Assembly: GCA_023375675.1 (NCBI GenBank)
Contig: JALQBC010000026.1
Span: forward strand, 1 to 64,000
From: Cytospora piceicola
Taxonomy: Eukaryota > Ascomycota > Sordariomycetes > Diaporthales > Cytosporaceae
Direction of reading: 5' to 3'
DNA length: 64,000 nt
The position numbers were made by a program, and so were the translations under genes. Shown piece after piece: positions 24,301-39,626 of this stretch; position 1 is the first letter of the stretch; each line of letters begins with the position of its first letter. Below the pieces are notes generated by a model, which was given only the letters and a program-made list of their open reading frames with translations, did no database searches and had not been told where the DNA came from.

Positions 24301-27300
24301 ATTATACCTTATAGTTAAAGGACTATATATATAAGTCTTAAATAATTATTTTCTTATACCTTATACTAAGATATAAACTATATATTTCCGGATAACGTAG
24401 CGCTTATATATATTCGGTTTTAAGTATTAGCTTTACTTAACTTATTAAGTTATAAGTAGATATACTTTAAAGCTCGATAAAACTAGCTAAGTAAAGTAAA
24501 AAGTTTAAAAACTATTTGTTTTAAAATCCTTTTCGAACTATCGAAAAGGTATTTTATACTTAATATCTATATCTACCTTTTTAAATCTTAGTTTTTAATA
24601 TAGTACTACCTAAAACTTAAGCCTAATACCTATTATACCTTCTTCGCCGTTAAGTTACTCGGCGATAGCCTTAATAATACCTTTAAGTACTACTTTTACG
24701 TTACCGTTAAAGCTTAAACTTCGGTAAGCCGGCTTACTTTTAGCGTATTATAATAATAAAAAAAAAGGTAACCTTAATAGGTAATAACTTTAGTAAATAA
24801 CTTAATCTTAATATAAAAAAGGTAAATTAGCTACGGCCGGTTAAATCTCTTTTAAATTCTTATCGGGTTATAGAATTAACTAAGATCTATAGTAATAATA
24901 GCGCTAAATAAAACCGGTAGCCTATATTTAAAAGAAGAGAACGTATACTATTATAACTATAGCGTTACCGGGCTATTTATAATCCTTTTAGCTTTTTTTA
25001 GTACTTAAATCTAAAGCAGGATACGTTCGAGGGTTATTAGTACCGTATACTACTATATATATTAGTATATACTTACCTTACGTTAAAAAAGGGTTCCGGC
25101 CCGGTTTACTTATAAGAAATAAGGCGGTTTATACTTAGAATATACCTACGGTATAGGTAGTCTACTCCGGTATAAAAAGAAAGCGTAGTTATAATATTTT
25201 ATTCGGCTTTAGTTTTTATAGTATAGCTTTTAAGTAATATAGTAAAGGTTAATATAGAATAAGTTATAATATATATAACTACCGTTATATTTAATAAACG
25301 GCTTATACTCGATAAGGTTATTAAGCTAAATACTGCTATATAGCTAAACTAAGAACTAAGCTTACGTTTTAAACAGTAAGGTAATATAATCTCTTTCCTT
25401 ATAAGACTTATTACTATTAGTTTAAAACGATATACCGGCGTAATAGACGATATCTAGACTTATTATATATAACGTAATTAGCTTCGGGTATACTATTAAG
25501 TTAAATTTCTACGTTAAGACGTTCGATAGCACCGCCTTTTACTCGAAGGTTAAAAAGATATAAGTATTAGCGTATTTACTTATTACGCCTTATAAGTTTA
25601 TTAGCTATATAATACGCCGGTATAGCTTATACTTCGCCTTATATATAAGTTACGTAATCCCTTTTTACTATTCCGAAACCCTGTTTAACCTTTTAATATC
25701 GTAAGCAGGTATAACCTTAAAGTAGTTAAAACGGTAGTTTTAGCGTTTTTTTAAAGTATAAGTTTTAAGTTTTATACCGCGTTTTAATAAAGGGCTTATT
25801 TAAGCTATAAGGTTAAGTAAAGTACCGACCGGGATTCGTCGGTATATCTCGTCGCTTTAAAAGTATAAGTACTTTTCTTTAGCCGGTAACGTTTAAATAA
25901 AAAGGGTATAAAGATAAGGTATTACTAAGTTAATAACGATAAAGGTATAGCCTATAACGTTACCGTAGGTTTTTTTTTAATAGTATATATATATATAGCG
26001 GTATAGGTTTTATAACCGCGAGAATAGCCTTTTATAGGCGGTACTATTAGGCCGCGCCTTATAGTAGCGATATATAACGTTCCGAGTATTACCGCCTATA
26101 ATACTATATTATATATACTACTACTAAGTACGCTAATCTTTTATAAGTAAACTTCTAAGGCTATTACTACCGGTTTTATTTATTTCCCGGCGTTTTTTAG
26201 CGTATTTAAAGTTATAATATAAGGCTAGGTAAGAAAATATTTTTAAATATCGAGGCTTAATAAGTTACTTTTAGTTTCGCCTTTAATTTTCAACGACTTT
26301 ATCGTATAGAAAGATACGTTTTATTTACTGCCTTTAAAGTATAACTGTACTAATAAGTTAGTTTAAAAATAATATAATAGTAATAAACGAACTCTTTTAT
26401 TTCGGTTTTAAACTAATAAACGTAACTGTCTTATAGAAAAGTAAGTAATAATATATAAGAATACTTTATTTATAAACCTAACTTTAATCTTCGAGTCTTT
26501 TATATTACGAGATATATACTTTTTTCTGTCGTTTCCGGCGTATAAGATACGGTATATTAAACGTATTAGTACGTTAAGCTAAAAATAATACGTTAGTTAT
26601 AAACGGCCTTTTAGTTTTAGTCTTTAGTTAATAAACGTAAGTATTTTAAGAAAACGAGCTATAATTAATAATATTATATAGTTAAGTAAGAAAAGGCTAC
26701 TTTCGCCTATCCTTTTTCCTTTAGCTTAAATAAAGGCTCGGTAACGTAGATTAAACGATTTAGTTAGTATAAAGTATAAAGAAAAGGAAGACGAATAAAT
26801 ACCTTAAAGCAGCTTTACTTACGTAGTTTAACCTTAACTATAGTCTTTTTGGGATTCTTAACCTCTTTATCCTCCTTAGTATCCTTTTAAGCCTTACCGG
26901 CTAACCTATATATACTATCTTTACGTTCCGACCTTCGAGTAGTAGCCCGGCCGGAAGTAAAAGCCTTAAAAGTACGAAGTATATTTTCTATTTAATATTA
27001 AAAAATAACTTTTAAGTTATAGTTAAGTATATTTATAATATCCGAAAGGCTTAGTAACTCTTTATAGTTTATATAGTATAAAAGTATATAGACTATCCGC
27101 TAACGGTTTTCGGCTTATTTTTTAAATAAGTAGATAAAGACTAAGTTATTAACGGTACTAACTTATAAGATAAAGAAACCGGTAATATAGTTTAGGCTTA
27201 TACTCGCTATACTGTTAGCGATACGTATATAATAAAACTTATAAATATCGTTTTTACTGTTTATTAGCTTTTACCGGAAAGGGTTATTAAGCTTAATACT

Positions 27301-27929
27301 ATATTAGTCGAAGGCGTTACCGGCGACTAATTTTATCTTATTATTCGATAGGGTAGTATAGTTTTTATCTTTTTACGATATTTTATAGTACGGAAAAATA
27401 TAAAATACCTCGGTTTTAAAATATAAAGGCTTAATTTAGTACTATAGACTATTTTCGAAGTCGAAGGAGGAGTTTATAGCCGATATTATCGACGAGTTAG
27501 TAAGGTTAAGGTAGATAGTTCGGTATCGGTTTATAGTAGAGATAAAAAGCTTAAGTAGGATAAGAAGCGTTAAAAGCGATAAGATTATAAAAGTAAATAA
27601 GCTACGCGATAAGTAGATATTTATATATTCTATCGACCTTTAAGTCTTTAACGTACTTTCTTATTTACTTATAGTAATATTATAACTTTCGTTTATTTTT
27701 TATTTAGGTTTCTACTACAGACTAATACGAAAACACCTATAGGTAGCTACCGATAAAGGTAGCTATATCTAAGTATATACTAATTATATACTCCCGATCG
27801 CTTTAACCGTATTATAATCGCTTAATAATAAAGTATATAAGTAGCTAGCCTAATATTTTAGTACTAAGTACTTATAAATACCTTCTACCTCTTATTTATT
27901 TTATATATATACCTGTTCTTTTTATAAAT

Positions 27930-28290
27930 CTTAGCCTGAAATCTTTACGTCGTCTTATATTATACTTAATAACTATTAAAACTTATCGGTTTTAGTCTCC
28001 GGGCGGCTAACCTTAAACATTAAACCTAATATATTCTGTAAATGTATCGTTCGAAACTGTTTAATTTAACGTCTTAATTCGGAGCACGTTCTGTAATATC
28101 TTATAGCTTTAAAATCTTTACGTCGGTTTATATTATAAACTTAATAACTATTTAAACGTGTTAAAATCTAGTCTTCGAGCAGCTAACCTTAAAGACTAAA
28201 ATAATATATTCTATATAATCGTATTATTTAAAAGTAGTTACTCCTTTAACCTTTTTATTTAGAACAGATCCTATAATAAATCGCTGTTTT
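27930..28290. repeat. 173-bp tandem duplication in the element
   Basis: Two copies offset by 173 bp share ATCTTTACGTCG, TTAATAACTATT, GGCTAACCTTAAA-type and AATATATTCTGTA-type blocks. Confidence 0.8.
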
Positions 28291-31200
28291 AACCTTTTAT
28301 TCGAAGTATAGTTAAAACTATAGTAAAGCGTTTAGTCTGTATTACTATTCGCTTTATTATTATAGTAATCTATAATATCCGTTATTAACACGTTAATACC
28401 CGAGGCCTAACGTTATACCTCGGGTTAACGTAAACTAGTTCTAATAGATTTATTTAATACCTTTAGCCTTAAGCCTTTTAGTAAGTTACTTTATTATCTG
28501 TTTATTTAATAACGTAGTTTATTCGGTGTTTAACTAATCTCTTTAGTTAGTTTATTTTAGCTTAAACTTATTAAGTGTTAAAGACTTATTAGATAGTAGT
28601 TTTATATATAAGTATATATTTTATATTTTATTTTTCCGGTTTAACTTCTTTAAATATCGAGGAAGATCGTATCTATAGTAATAAAGGCTTCGGGCTATAA
28701 TAATAAGTATTAATAAAGAACATATAAGGTAGTAGTATATATTTTAAATTATAATACCGAGTAGTTTCGTCTTATACTATTAAGCTATACTATTATAACG
28801 AAGGGTATATAGATATTAATAATTAGTTTTAATTATAGTCGTTAAGTAGTAATAGAATATACTATTATTAAGTATAACGAATAGTATTATTAAGGCTATA
28901 ATAAGCCTTTTTAATTATAGTTTTCGTTCGGCTTAAATATATATATTATTAAGACTTTTATACCGCTTATTTAAGTATCCGCCTATTAAGTAGCTAAAGT
29001 TATACGCTATATAATATATACTTTTACCTATATTTCTTAAGACCGATTATTTCTCGCTCGATAAGATATTATTTAAGTACTTTACCTTTTCGGAAAGATA
29101 TTTAACTTTAAAAAATATTATCTTTAAACTATATTTTAATATATAACGGAATATATATAACGTAAAAATAATTATAAATAATAATCCCGGCCTTTATAAA
29201 AGTAATAGCCTATATATTAAAAACGATATATAGAATATAATCTTACTATCTTTTTACCTTTAACTTTATAACTTAATAACTTTTTTAAGACTTTTATTCT
29301 TTAACGTTATTACTTATATCCGTCCTTTATAAGCCTTACTACTTTAGCCCTACTAAAATACTACTATAACTATTAAGCTAACTCTTTTTATAGTATAAAA
29401 GAAAGGAATAAAGCTCGCGGCCTTTTATTTATTATTAATAACCTTACTTATAACCGTTATAACTATATAGCCTTCCGCGTTATATACGACTTAAACGTAT
29501 TATAAGCCTTTTATAAGATAGTCTTTTACCTTATCCGGCTTACCGTTTCCTTTTAAAAGAACAGTATAATCTAAAACGTTTAAAGACGTTTTAAAGTTAA
29601 ATTTACCGATAAAAAAAAGAAAGATATACTCTTTACTATCGTATACGTTATTATAAACGTAGCTAGGTCGTACTTTACAGATAGGTTTAATACAACTATC
29701 CCGAGTTTTAATAATAAGTCGACTAACTTATTTAAAAAGACTATAAACAGCCTTTCGACTAATACTATCGGAAATACTATAAACGGTAACTCGATTAACG
29801 CCTTCGGAAATACTATAGGAAGAAAGCCGGCTAATATTTTTAAGAAGATTATAGGTAGGAGGCCGACGATTACCTTTAACAGCCTTTATACCTTTAGTAA
29901 ATAGCCCTTATAGCCGGGCTTTTTTAATATTAATACCGGTATAAGCTTTCCGATTAAGTTACCTGCTAATACTTATTAAGCTTTAGTAAGTCTTCTGCCC
30001 CTCCCCGAGATAACGCTTTCCTACTAATATAAAGTAACCGGAAAATATTCTACTTCCTTTCGATAATAAGACTAAAAGCTTAAATATAAAAACCGGTCGG
30101 GATAAAGGTAAAATACTAAAAGGCTAAGCTACTACTTATATCGAAGCTAGTAAAGTAACCGAAAAGGTAGTATTAGCTAGCCTCGATACTTCCGATTAAA
30201 AGTATATAGTCGAGGCGGTTAAGTTAATTAGTAAGTCTTTCTACGTCTTTATAAAAGCTGCTGCTAAAATAACGCTAGTATATCGCTTTCTTTTAGCTTT
30301 ATAAGCTAATACTAACTTTATATAAGATAACAGAAATAATTTAAATAATAGAGATAAGATTTTATAAGCCGGGTTCTTCCTTATATTTAAATAATTACCT
30401 TAGCCTACGAGTAAAAGCCGTAGGTTATATACGATAGCAGAGTTTAGTAGTATAAGGTAAAGTAAATAAACTATAGTAAACTAATTATTTTAGCTGTTAT
30501 TAAGTATTTACTAAGTTAAAATAAAGTATATAATATAAAGGTTTACCTTTATCGACCTCTGTTCCTGTTAATAATACCTTTTAATCTTTCGGGCTTACTT
30601 ATATAAACCCTAATCTCTCGGGCTTACTTATATAGACCTTAATCTCTCTGCCTTACTTATATAGACCTTAATCTTACTCTTTTATCTTCTCTTTATTATT
30701 CTCGTTCTGCCTACTCGTCGTTTCGTCGTACTATTACCTACGAAATCTGTTAGTACGGTTATTACTTTCGATACCGATTACTACTTATTATAAACACTAC
30801 GTAAAAGTCTCCGACCTTTTATATAGCCTATAATAAAAGGGCGGCTATAGCTATTAGTATATCGTTAAAAGTTTTATATTTATAAAACTCTTTTAATAGT
30901 AGTTCGGCTTTATATTAGACGTCGTACTATATAGACTTCGGGTTACTTAAAAGGAGGTAAGTAATATAGTCGGTAAGATTACTTATAAATTTCCTTTAAT
31001 ACTACTATAAGTCTTTTATAGTTAAGGTATAAGAAAAAGAGCTAAAAGTTATTATTTAATATATAAAAAGCCTTTCGAAGAGGTTTATATTTACTATTAG
31101 CTGTTTAATAGTTATAACGATTAAGTTACGTTAGCTTTATTAGATTTTAAAAACCGTAGCTATAGCCTTTTATAGTTATTAATATAAATTATACGCCTTT

Positions 31201-34200
31201 TCTTAACGGTTTATCGAGTCTACTATTAAGCTTAAACAATCGACGTCGAGCTATATCTTTATATATTAGTCGTTTAGATTTATAGCCGGGTAAGTTATCT
31301 TTTTTTTATAGTATTAAAAACACGTTTTAGCTTTATTCTTTAAGCCTGTTTTATATTAAAAGAGTAAAGCTGTTAGTTAATTTACTATAAGGGCTTACTA
31401 ATACAGTTATAGTAACGTTTATTTTAAAAGCTGCTGTCGGTATTATAAAGTTTTAGTAAAATATATTATAAGTATAATATATCTTTTTTAACGCTTCGAT
31501 TAAAGACTTAATTATCCGATATAATATATTATAATCGTAATAACCGTTACTATATACTAAGTCTGTTTAATAAAAGGAAACTATTAAGCAGGTAAGGCCG
31601 ATTATTATTAGTTTAAAAAAAGGTTCGAAAGCCTATACCGTACAGCTAACTTATAGTTAAAAATAATATTCTATAAGTATTACCGAAATTAAAAAGTCTG
31701 TTCCGTTAATATTAATAAATACCTTAAATACAGATAATATAATTATATAAATAACTTATAGGTTCTTAAGCTTAACTTTCTTAACTTTAAAAGTTTTCTG
31801 TTAACGATATTATTTTATCTATATTAACCTTTTTTTTATTATCTTCCCCTTCTTTTTTTATAAACGCCCCTTTCTTTTTACTTATTCTTTATAAAATATC
31901 TTTAAAAAACTAAAGCCTTAGTAGCTTAGCGATAACGTTAACGTTAACGGCGATATATTTCTTTTCGGCTTCCTTTAACGTTTTTTTCTCTTCTTTAAAC
32001 TCGTCGTCCGCTATAGTTATATACTGCCCGATACGGTTTTCTATCGAAGGCTAAGAAAGTACGGCCGCCGTAGGCGGTATACGCTTATAGTATACCTTTT
32101 TACTATTATAAAAGTAAAACAGGTACTTCCTATAGAATATATCTTTTTTAAAACTCTTTTTAGTAAGCGTTTACCTATAAGTCGTTTAAATACCGTTACT
32201 AATAGCGTAGCTATTATAAGGTACTTTATATATAAAGTTAGTTTTTAATTATTTAAGTTTATAAATATTCGGGAGTATAAATACTAACTAAGCGGTAACG
32301 CCGGTAGCTTAAGCTAGTATAGCTTTAACGTTTTAGTTTCGGCAGTTAAAGGTATTACCGATTTTAAACTTTCGCTCGACCTTTATTTTTTTCTTACCTT
32401 TACTTTTATCGATAGCGTTTAATATTAAGGTATTTTCTTTAATAAGTAAGCCGGCTAAGTATTCGATTTTTAAATTAGCCGGTAAAGAGCTAAACGCGGC
32501 GGCGACTTCGAGGTACGTTTAAAAAACAGCTTTTTAAATAGTTTCTATATTAGTATAAGCGAGCTTAACGCTTTAACCTCTAGGCTTTTTTTAATAACTT
32601 ATAAAGTAGTAGTAAAGGAAGGGAAAGGGATAGTACGGTAGAAAGAGAAAGGAAATTATAAATATTATATTTATAAGATATCTTTATATTAATTTTAAAA
32701 AGCTAACAGAAAGTAAGTATATTATAATAATATTAGCTGTTAAGGTAAGGCGGTTTTATAAAGAGTAGCCGCTAATAACCTGCTAGTTATCTTATAGCTA
32801 TTCTCCTTCTTATATAATAGCTATATATATATAAGCTACTATAGTATTATTTATATAATAGAGTAGATAAGTATACTACTACTTACCTTTATTAACTTAG
32901 TTATATATTCTAATATCTTTATACTTTACTTTATTAAAGGTATAAGTACTTTATATATATAAGCTATTAAAACGGCCGGCCCGGTATATAACTTAAAATC
33001 TATAATTATCGTTATACTTTTTTATAAATATATACGTAAAAAAGGTTAAATATTAGTATATCTTTACTATCTATACGGTTATTCCGGTTATTACTTAAGA
33101 TTATATTCTATTATTACGCCTTTAACGCTTTTACCTTATCGTTTAACGTTTTTAAGCTACCCGGTTAAAACTATATACTAAATAAGTTAGTCTTAGTCTA
33201 AAGTACTTAAAAATAAGAGTAGAAATACTTTATAGATAGTCGTTGTTTTTTTAAAAATATTATCCTTTTACCGTTTAATATAGCTAGGTAGGTTATATAG
33301 CTAAAAAGCGTAAGTATAAACTAAAGGTAACTTATAATATTTATATTTTAGTTAAGGTCGGGTACTTAAGGCGTTAAGTAAGTCTTCGATATAACCTATA
33401 CCGGATCCGATAAAGCTAAACGTATTAGTATTAATATTTTTGTTAAAAAGTATAACAGTACCGATATAGTAAGAGTTAAAGTAGTTTTATAAATATCCCT
33501 TTTATTTAGTATTAAAGGTAGTATCTATAAAGTATAGTAACTTATTAATTTTTTAAAAGGTAAAGTTAAGATAAAATATAAGTAACTATATCGAGATAAT
33601 CTCTTTTAGGTTTAAGAGACCTTTAAGGATATCGGATAGCTTTATTAAGCTTAAAAAGCTATTTGTGTTAAAGACTGTAATTTTAGTAATCGTTATAGTG
33701 TTTTAAAAAACCGGTAAGTTAAGCCTTTAGTTATAGTACTAATAAAAAGCAATAAAGATAATATTATACTCGGTTAATTAACGAGGATTTACTATTTTTA
33801 CTATAATTATATTAGTTTATAAACGTCTTTTATATATTTATTTACTTACTTAACTACCTTTCCGACCTTTTATATCTTATTATTTTTACCGGCGTATAGT
33901 ATTTAACCTTTTACAGATAGAACTCGTAAAAGGCCTTATTTACTTATATAATACCCGAGGGAGGAAACTCTTTCTTTAATTATAAGTCGAAGAACTTCTT
34001 CGAGGCAGATATATCGATAACCTTATCGAGTAGCTTATATAATAAGCAGCTAAGTATAGTAGGCTAGTCCTTTAAGGCCCGTCTCTTTATAAGCTAAATA
34101 CTATAGTTAAAAATATTAATATCGAAGACATAGTAATCTAAAAGATTATTAACGATATTATTATCGAAAAGGCTATAGTTTATAAGAATACCGTATTTTA

Positions 34201-36689
34201 AGAGCTTATTATCGGTATCGTTATTAAAGATATTATAGTCGTAAAGTTTACTTTTAAGGTAGTTACTATCGGCTTTAATAGGCAGGTCGGATTTCGACGG
34301 TAACAGAAGATTCCTTCTTTTTTAAGCTATCTTAAGATCGTAGTAGGAAAGTTCGTATTATATTAGGTTCTGTTATATTATATTAGGTTCTGTCGTGTTA
34401 TAAAAGATAGTAATCGAGCTATAAACAGTCTTATAAGCTAGGTTTAGGTAAATAAGATTACCTTCTTTTACTAACTTTTAGATATTTTATCGAATACAGA
34501 AGTATTAAAGTACTTTTAAAAATACTAAGTATATTTACTATATATTTAAGAATATAGTTTAAACGCTTTTTTATTAATTTATACGGTAGGATATTTATAA
34601 AACCTTACCGCTTTAGGCGTAAGTACTATAGGCTAAAGTTTTAAACTTATAATACTAATAAGTAAGTATATATACGGTTATATTATTACCTTTTTTGTTC
34701 TGTTTTATATATTTTTATACTTAGGTTTTAACTAGCGTTAAAAGCGTAAACACGGCTTAACTACTTTTAAAATAAACAAGGTAGTAATAAGATTTTATTA
34801 GCTAAAGTAACTATATATTATAAATACTCTTTATAGCTATAAAGCAGGAAATATAAAGTATAAGGTATTTCTTTTAAAGCGAACTAGTAATAAGGATAAT
34901 AATATAATCTTAATAGTAAAGGTATATATTTAAAGGAAATAAAATTAACATTAAAATTAAAATAATAATTTACCCTTATATATATAGCCTTTAACTGTAA
35001 AGTATAATCTTTATATAAATTAAATAACTATACTACCTTTCTGTTATATTTTACGCCTTTTTCTATCGTGTTTAAGGCTTAAATTATCCGGACTATTAAG
35101 AGAAAAAGTTACTCCTTTTATTTAGAATATAATATAGAGATAATATACCTTAACTACGGTTATTTAGCTTTAACGAAAGGAGATCGTATTACGTCGACGC
35201 CTAATATAGTTTAAAAGGTTAACGTTTTAAATAACGTAAGAGCGAACAGCTAAGTAGTTATAGTTATTATTATAATCGCCGAGATTACCGAATAACTACT
35301 ACCTGTTATAATCGCCGAGTTAGTTATAAAACTATTACCGAATATCTTTAAAAATATCTTTTAAGCCGGGCCGGGCTTCTTTAAACTTATATAGCTTTTT
35401 ATACTATCTTTTAATCTCTTATACGATTTCTTTTAAAGTTTTATAAATATAAGGATATAAGATATTTTATATAGTATCTTAGCTATTAATCGTAATCGTA
35501 CCGAAATAGTAAAAACCTTTTTAGCTTTTTAGCTAGCCTATCTACTCTTTATTAAAAATAGCGTCTATAAGGCTTAAAAGATCGTCTATAGCTAAATAAC
35601 TATATACTTTAAAGACTAAGCTAGTTAAGATTACCTTTTTTAAGTTTAGTAAGGCCTTTAAAAGCTCGGTTTAGCTTTTTATCGCGTAGGCGTTATATAT
35701 AACGACCTGTTCGATAGCCGCCGCCTTTTCGATTACTATTTCGGAACCGTTTTAAAACTAAGTATATTCGAACAGAAGGATATCGTTTTTAATAAGCTAC
35801 TTCGGGCAGATCCTTTATACTATAGTCGGGTTAGTATATATAGAGATATAACGTTCTACTTAGTTTATATTTACCGTTATAGTCTGTTTAGTTACTTAAT
35901 ATCGAAATTATATCTTTTTCCGGCTTTAAAGGCGGTAGGGTTATCGATAGTAGTGTTTTCGTATTTATAATATAAAGGTCGAGCTAATATAGGCTCGCGA
36001 TATTTAAAAGAGGGAAGTATTCCCTTAGCTTTAAGTCGAAGAATTTAAAGGGGATAGAAATAAAGATAGATATATTAGTAATATATTTAATATACTTATA
36101 GTAAATAGTTAAATATAGACGTTTATCTTTCGAATATTAATTTATAATAAAATAGCTAGCGAAGATTTAATAATTTTAGAGATAAAGCTTTAACTTTTTA
36201 AGTAAATATCTTAAAAAGGCATTTATAAACCTTTAAACTGCCGCTTATCTGTTTTTATAAATAAGCTTAAATAAGTATATCTTAGCTAAAGCATCTGTCT
36301 ATAAAACTTATTCTAAATATATCCTCTTACTTATAGCAGTCCGTACTTAGTAATAACTATATCCTATAAATACTTTCGTAACCGGCTTAGATTTATAGTT
36401 AGTATATCTTAACGTTATAAGTAATTATTAGAGGTTACTTATTAAAGCTTATTCTGTCTTAGCTTAAATATCTGCTGTTTAGTATATAACGGATAATTAT
36501 AAAGGATAACTAACTAATACCTATATATTTTAAAACTTATATAAAAAACTTATAAGCCTTTCGGTCGGGTATAGATAATAGAGTATACTAGGCTTAAATA
36601 AGTACTATTTAAAGGCTAATAAGGTTTAGATAAAGATTAATAGAGTATTTAAGTAATATAGGTAGTTAAGCTAATTTAACTAATTTAAG

Positions 36690-36915
36690 CCTCTTTTAAC
36701 AGATCTAAGATAAGGGTTAAAAGTAAGCTAGCTTAATATAGTAAGCGTTACTAAAATTAAACAGTACGTACTAAATTTAAGCCTCTCTTAACAGATCTAA
36801 AGCAGAGGTTAGTAGTTTAAACTTAATGTAATAAGCGTAAACAGTAATTAATTTAAACCTCTCTTAACAGATCTAAGGCAAAGGTTAGTAGTCTAACCTA
36901 ATATAATAAACGCTA
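36690..36915. repeat. Irregular tandem array, copy B (three units)
   Basis: Three units beginning TTAACAGATCTAAG(A/G) at about 36696, 36789 and 36864, each followed by a TAATATAGTAAGCGTTA-like end. Related to the array at 20880-21300. A second shared segment follows each array: 23740-24030 and 37380-37690 (AGATCGA-TTAAATCG then TTACTTAAATTTA). Confidence 0.75.
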
Positions 36916-37466
36916 ATTATACTACTTATAATCCCTGCTTAACACTCGAATTCTATATACCTAGCCTTTAAATACTATAACTACCTAAACAGTTAAGATA
37001 AAGATAACTTAACTTAATTATCGTTTTAGTTGCTCTTATCGCTATAAAGACTTTTAGACTTATTATTACTATACTTTAAATTACTATAGTTATAATAGGA
37101 TCTTACTATTAAACGTTACCGATTACGCTTACTATAACTAAATATCTTATACGCTATATAACGTGTCTTTACTTAATATATCCGGCACCGTTAACTATAT
37201 CCGATATAATAGAGTTAAAGTACTATAAGTTAATAAAGGGAGGAAATAACGCGGTTAAGCAGCGATAACTTTATAACCTAATCTAATACTTAAAATAGCG
37301 GTATATATAAAACGGTTTACTAGCTGTATACTAAATAGTCGCTTTAAGCTTAACTATACCTGTTTTCTAAGCTTTAGCTTTTCTTAAAACTAAGTCAGAT
37401 CGACTTAAATCGATTTAACCCGAGAAATCTCGTTTTTATCTTAGTATAGCCTTAAGATAAGTCTTT

Positions 37467-37490
37467 AACCCCCCCCCCTTTTTTTTAATA
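37467..37490. repeat. Poly-C / poly-T homopolymer run
   Basis: A run of about ten C followed by about nine T within the RIP-degraded block; a likely slippage tract. Confidence 0.9.
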
Positions 37491-39601
37491 TATTTATTTT
37501 TAGCTTTTTAAAAGTTGTTTTTCTTACTTAAATTTAGTAAAAATAACAGTTATTTTTTAGTATTCTAACCGGTCTAATTATTTCCTTTTACTTTAGATTA
37601 TATAATACTACCGCGTACGTTTCCTGTAATTTTTAATATAGGCTAAAGATATTATAAAGTTAGCCTGTTACCGGGCTTATCGGTATAAGTATTATAAGGT
37701 CGAGGTTTAATATTATACTTATTATCTATTTTATTTAATCTTACTCGCTTTAAGCTATATTATACTATCGTATATACTTATAGTCTTTCTTATAAGTTAA
37801 CGATATCGAAAAGTTATACCTTGGTAGTATTAGGTATATAAGGCTTATAATACTTTTAAGTTTCCTATTATACTTTTTATTTAAATAAGTACTTAATTCT
37901 TTTACTTTTCTTAGTATTACTTTATACCTTTTACGTTTTATTCGTATAATTTAAAGTAACCGTTTAAAAAGGTCTTACTAAACTAACTTAATACTACTTC
38001 GGGCTAAAAAGAGATAACTTACTTAAATATAGTTATATCTTATAACTAAACAGTTAATATATTTTTTATAGTATTATAGCTATCTTATCTAAGTATATTA
38101 TTCTTAAAGACTATCGATTTCTATTAATAAAAAGAATATAAATAAGCGGCTACTCTACCGTTATAATACTACAGGAAGGAGGATACTACTATAATAATAC
38201 TTTTTATTTAGTTACTTGCTTTTTTTTAACTATTATTTTAACTAAAACAGGTAATAATATCATATAAATTATAACTCCTTTAAGTTTTATAACGTAAGAT
38301 CTATTACCTACTTAAAGCCTAAAGGTATAAGGATTTAGCCTCGTACTATCGTATAAGTTATATTATATACGCCTTATACCTATACTAACGCTATTATTAT
38401 TTTAACCGTTTTAAGGTAAAAATCTTACTGTATTTATACCTTTGCGTTTTAACGTGTTATCGAAGGTATATAGGTAATCTTATCGTAAAGTATTTTATAC
38501 GCTTTTTTAAAGTTAGTTTCTATTATAGCCTTTTTTTTAACTTAAAAGCCTTTTACTTTTATTATAACCTTTTTTAAAAAAGGCTAATAACCTATCTTAA
38601 TCTTTTCGTACTATTAGTAGTTCCGTTATATTAAATAACGTTAGTATATTATAATATAGCCGGGATCGAGTATATATAATTATTTAAAACAGTTATCGCT
38701 ATAATATACTAGTAGCTAAGATCGTAATAGCTATAGAGAAAGTATCTAATATAAGGTATAGTATTAAGTCGATACCGGTTAAGCAGACTAAGTAGGCTGG
38801 GCGGTTTAAGCTATTTAGGTACGGTATTATCGGTATCGAAGCCTGCTTTTATAATATCCTTTTTAGTACCGTTAGTACGTTTCGGTAAATTAAAGGAAAG
38901 TAACGGCTATATTTATAGCTATATAAAAGGTATATCGGCGTTTTTATCGAGCTCGGTAAGGCTAATTAACAGGCCTGTAAACGTTATAAGTATTTATACT
39001 ATATTAATATAAGACGGCTATAACGTAAAAAGTAATAAAGTATACTTACGTTTATTAAAGTAGGCGGCCGGCTTAATAGACTTAGTATAGGCGGCGGTTT
39101 ATTAGCTTTACGTAAACTTAGTAGTAGTTAGTATCGTAATATACTATATAATATTAGTTAGTATAAAGAACTTACTAGTAGCGGTAAACGATATTTTAAA
39201 GAGAAAAGGGGCTAAGGTATTACGTAGTGCTTACTATATTAAAAGAAAGAAGGATAGGATATCGTTTAATATCTATTTTAAAAGGATATTAATTTAAGTA
39301 AAAGACGGTAGTTTACTAATAAGTATATTAAGCCTACTAAAATAAGGTATATAAGGAATATCGTATAATGTCGTTACCGACTATAATATAGGCAGCCGCG
39401 TTAAAGGAGTTATTAAACGTTTCTTTTAGCTATTATCGCCGGTTTAATAACTAAAAACGCGATATAATATATTTATTTTAATTCGATACTATAAGGCCTT
39501 TAAGATAAGTTAAGGTTAATAGAAGGGTAGTAAAGTAGAAAATCGTAACTATATTTCCTTTTTAAAAAAGGTATAGTATTTAGCGCTTAACTTTTTTCCT
39601 T

Positions 39602-39626
39602 TACTACTACTACTACTACTACTATT
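39602..39626. repeat. (ACT)n microsatellite
   Basis: About eight ACT units in a row in the element interior. Confidence 0.9.
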
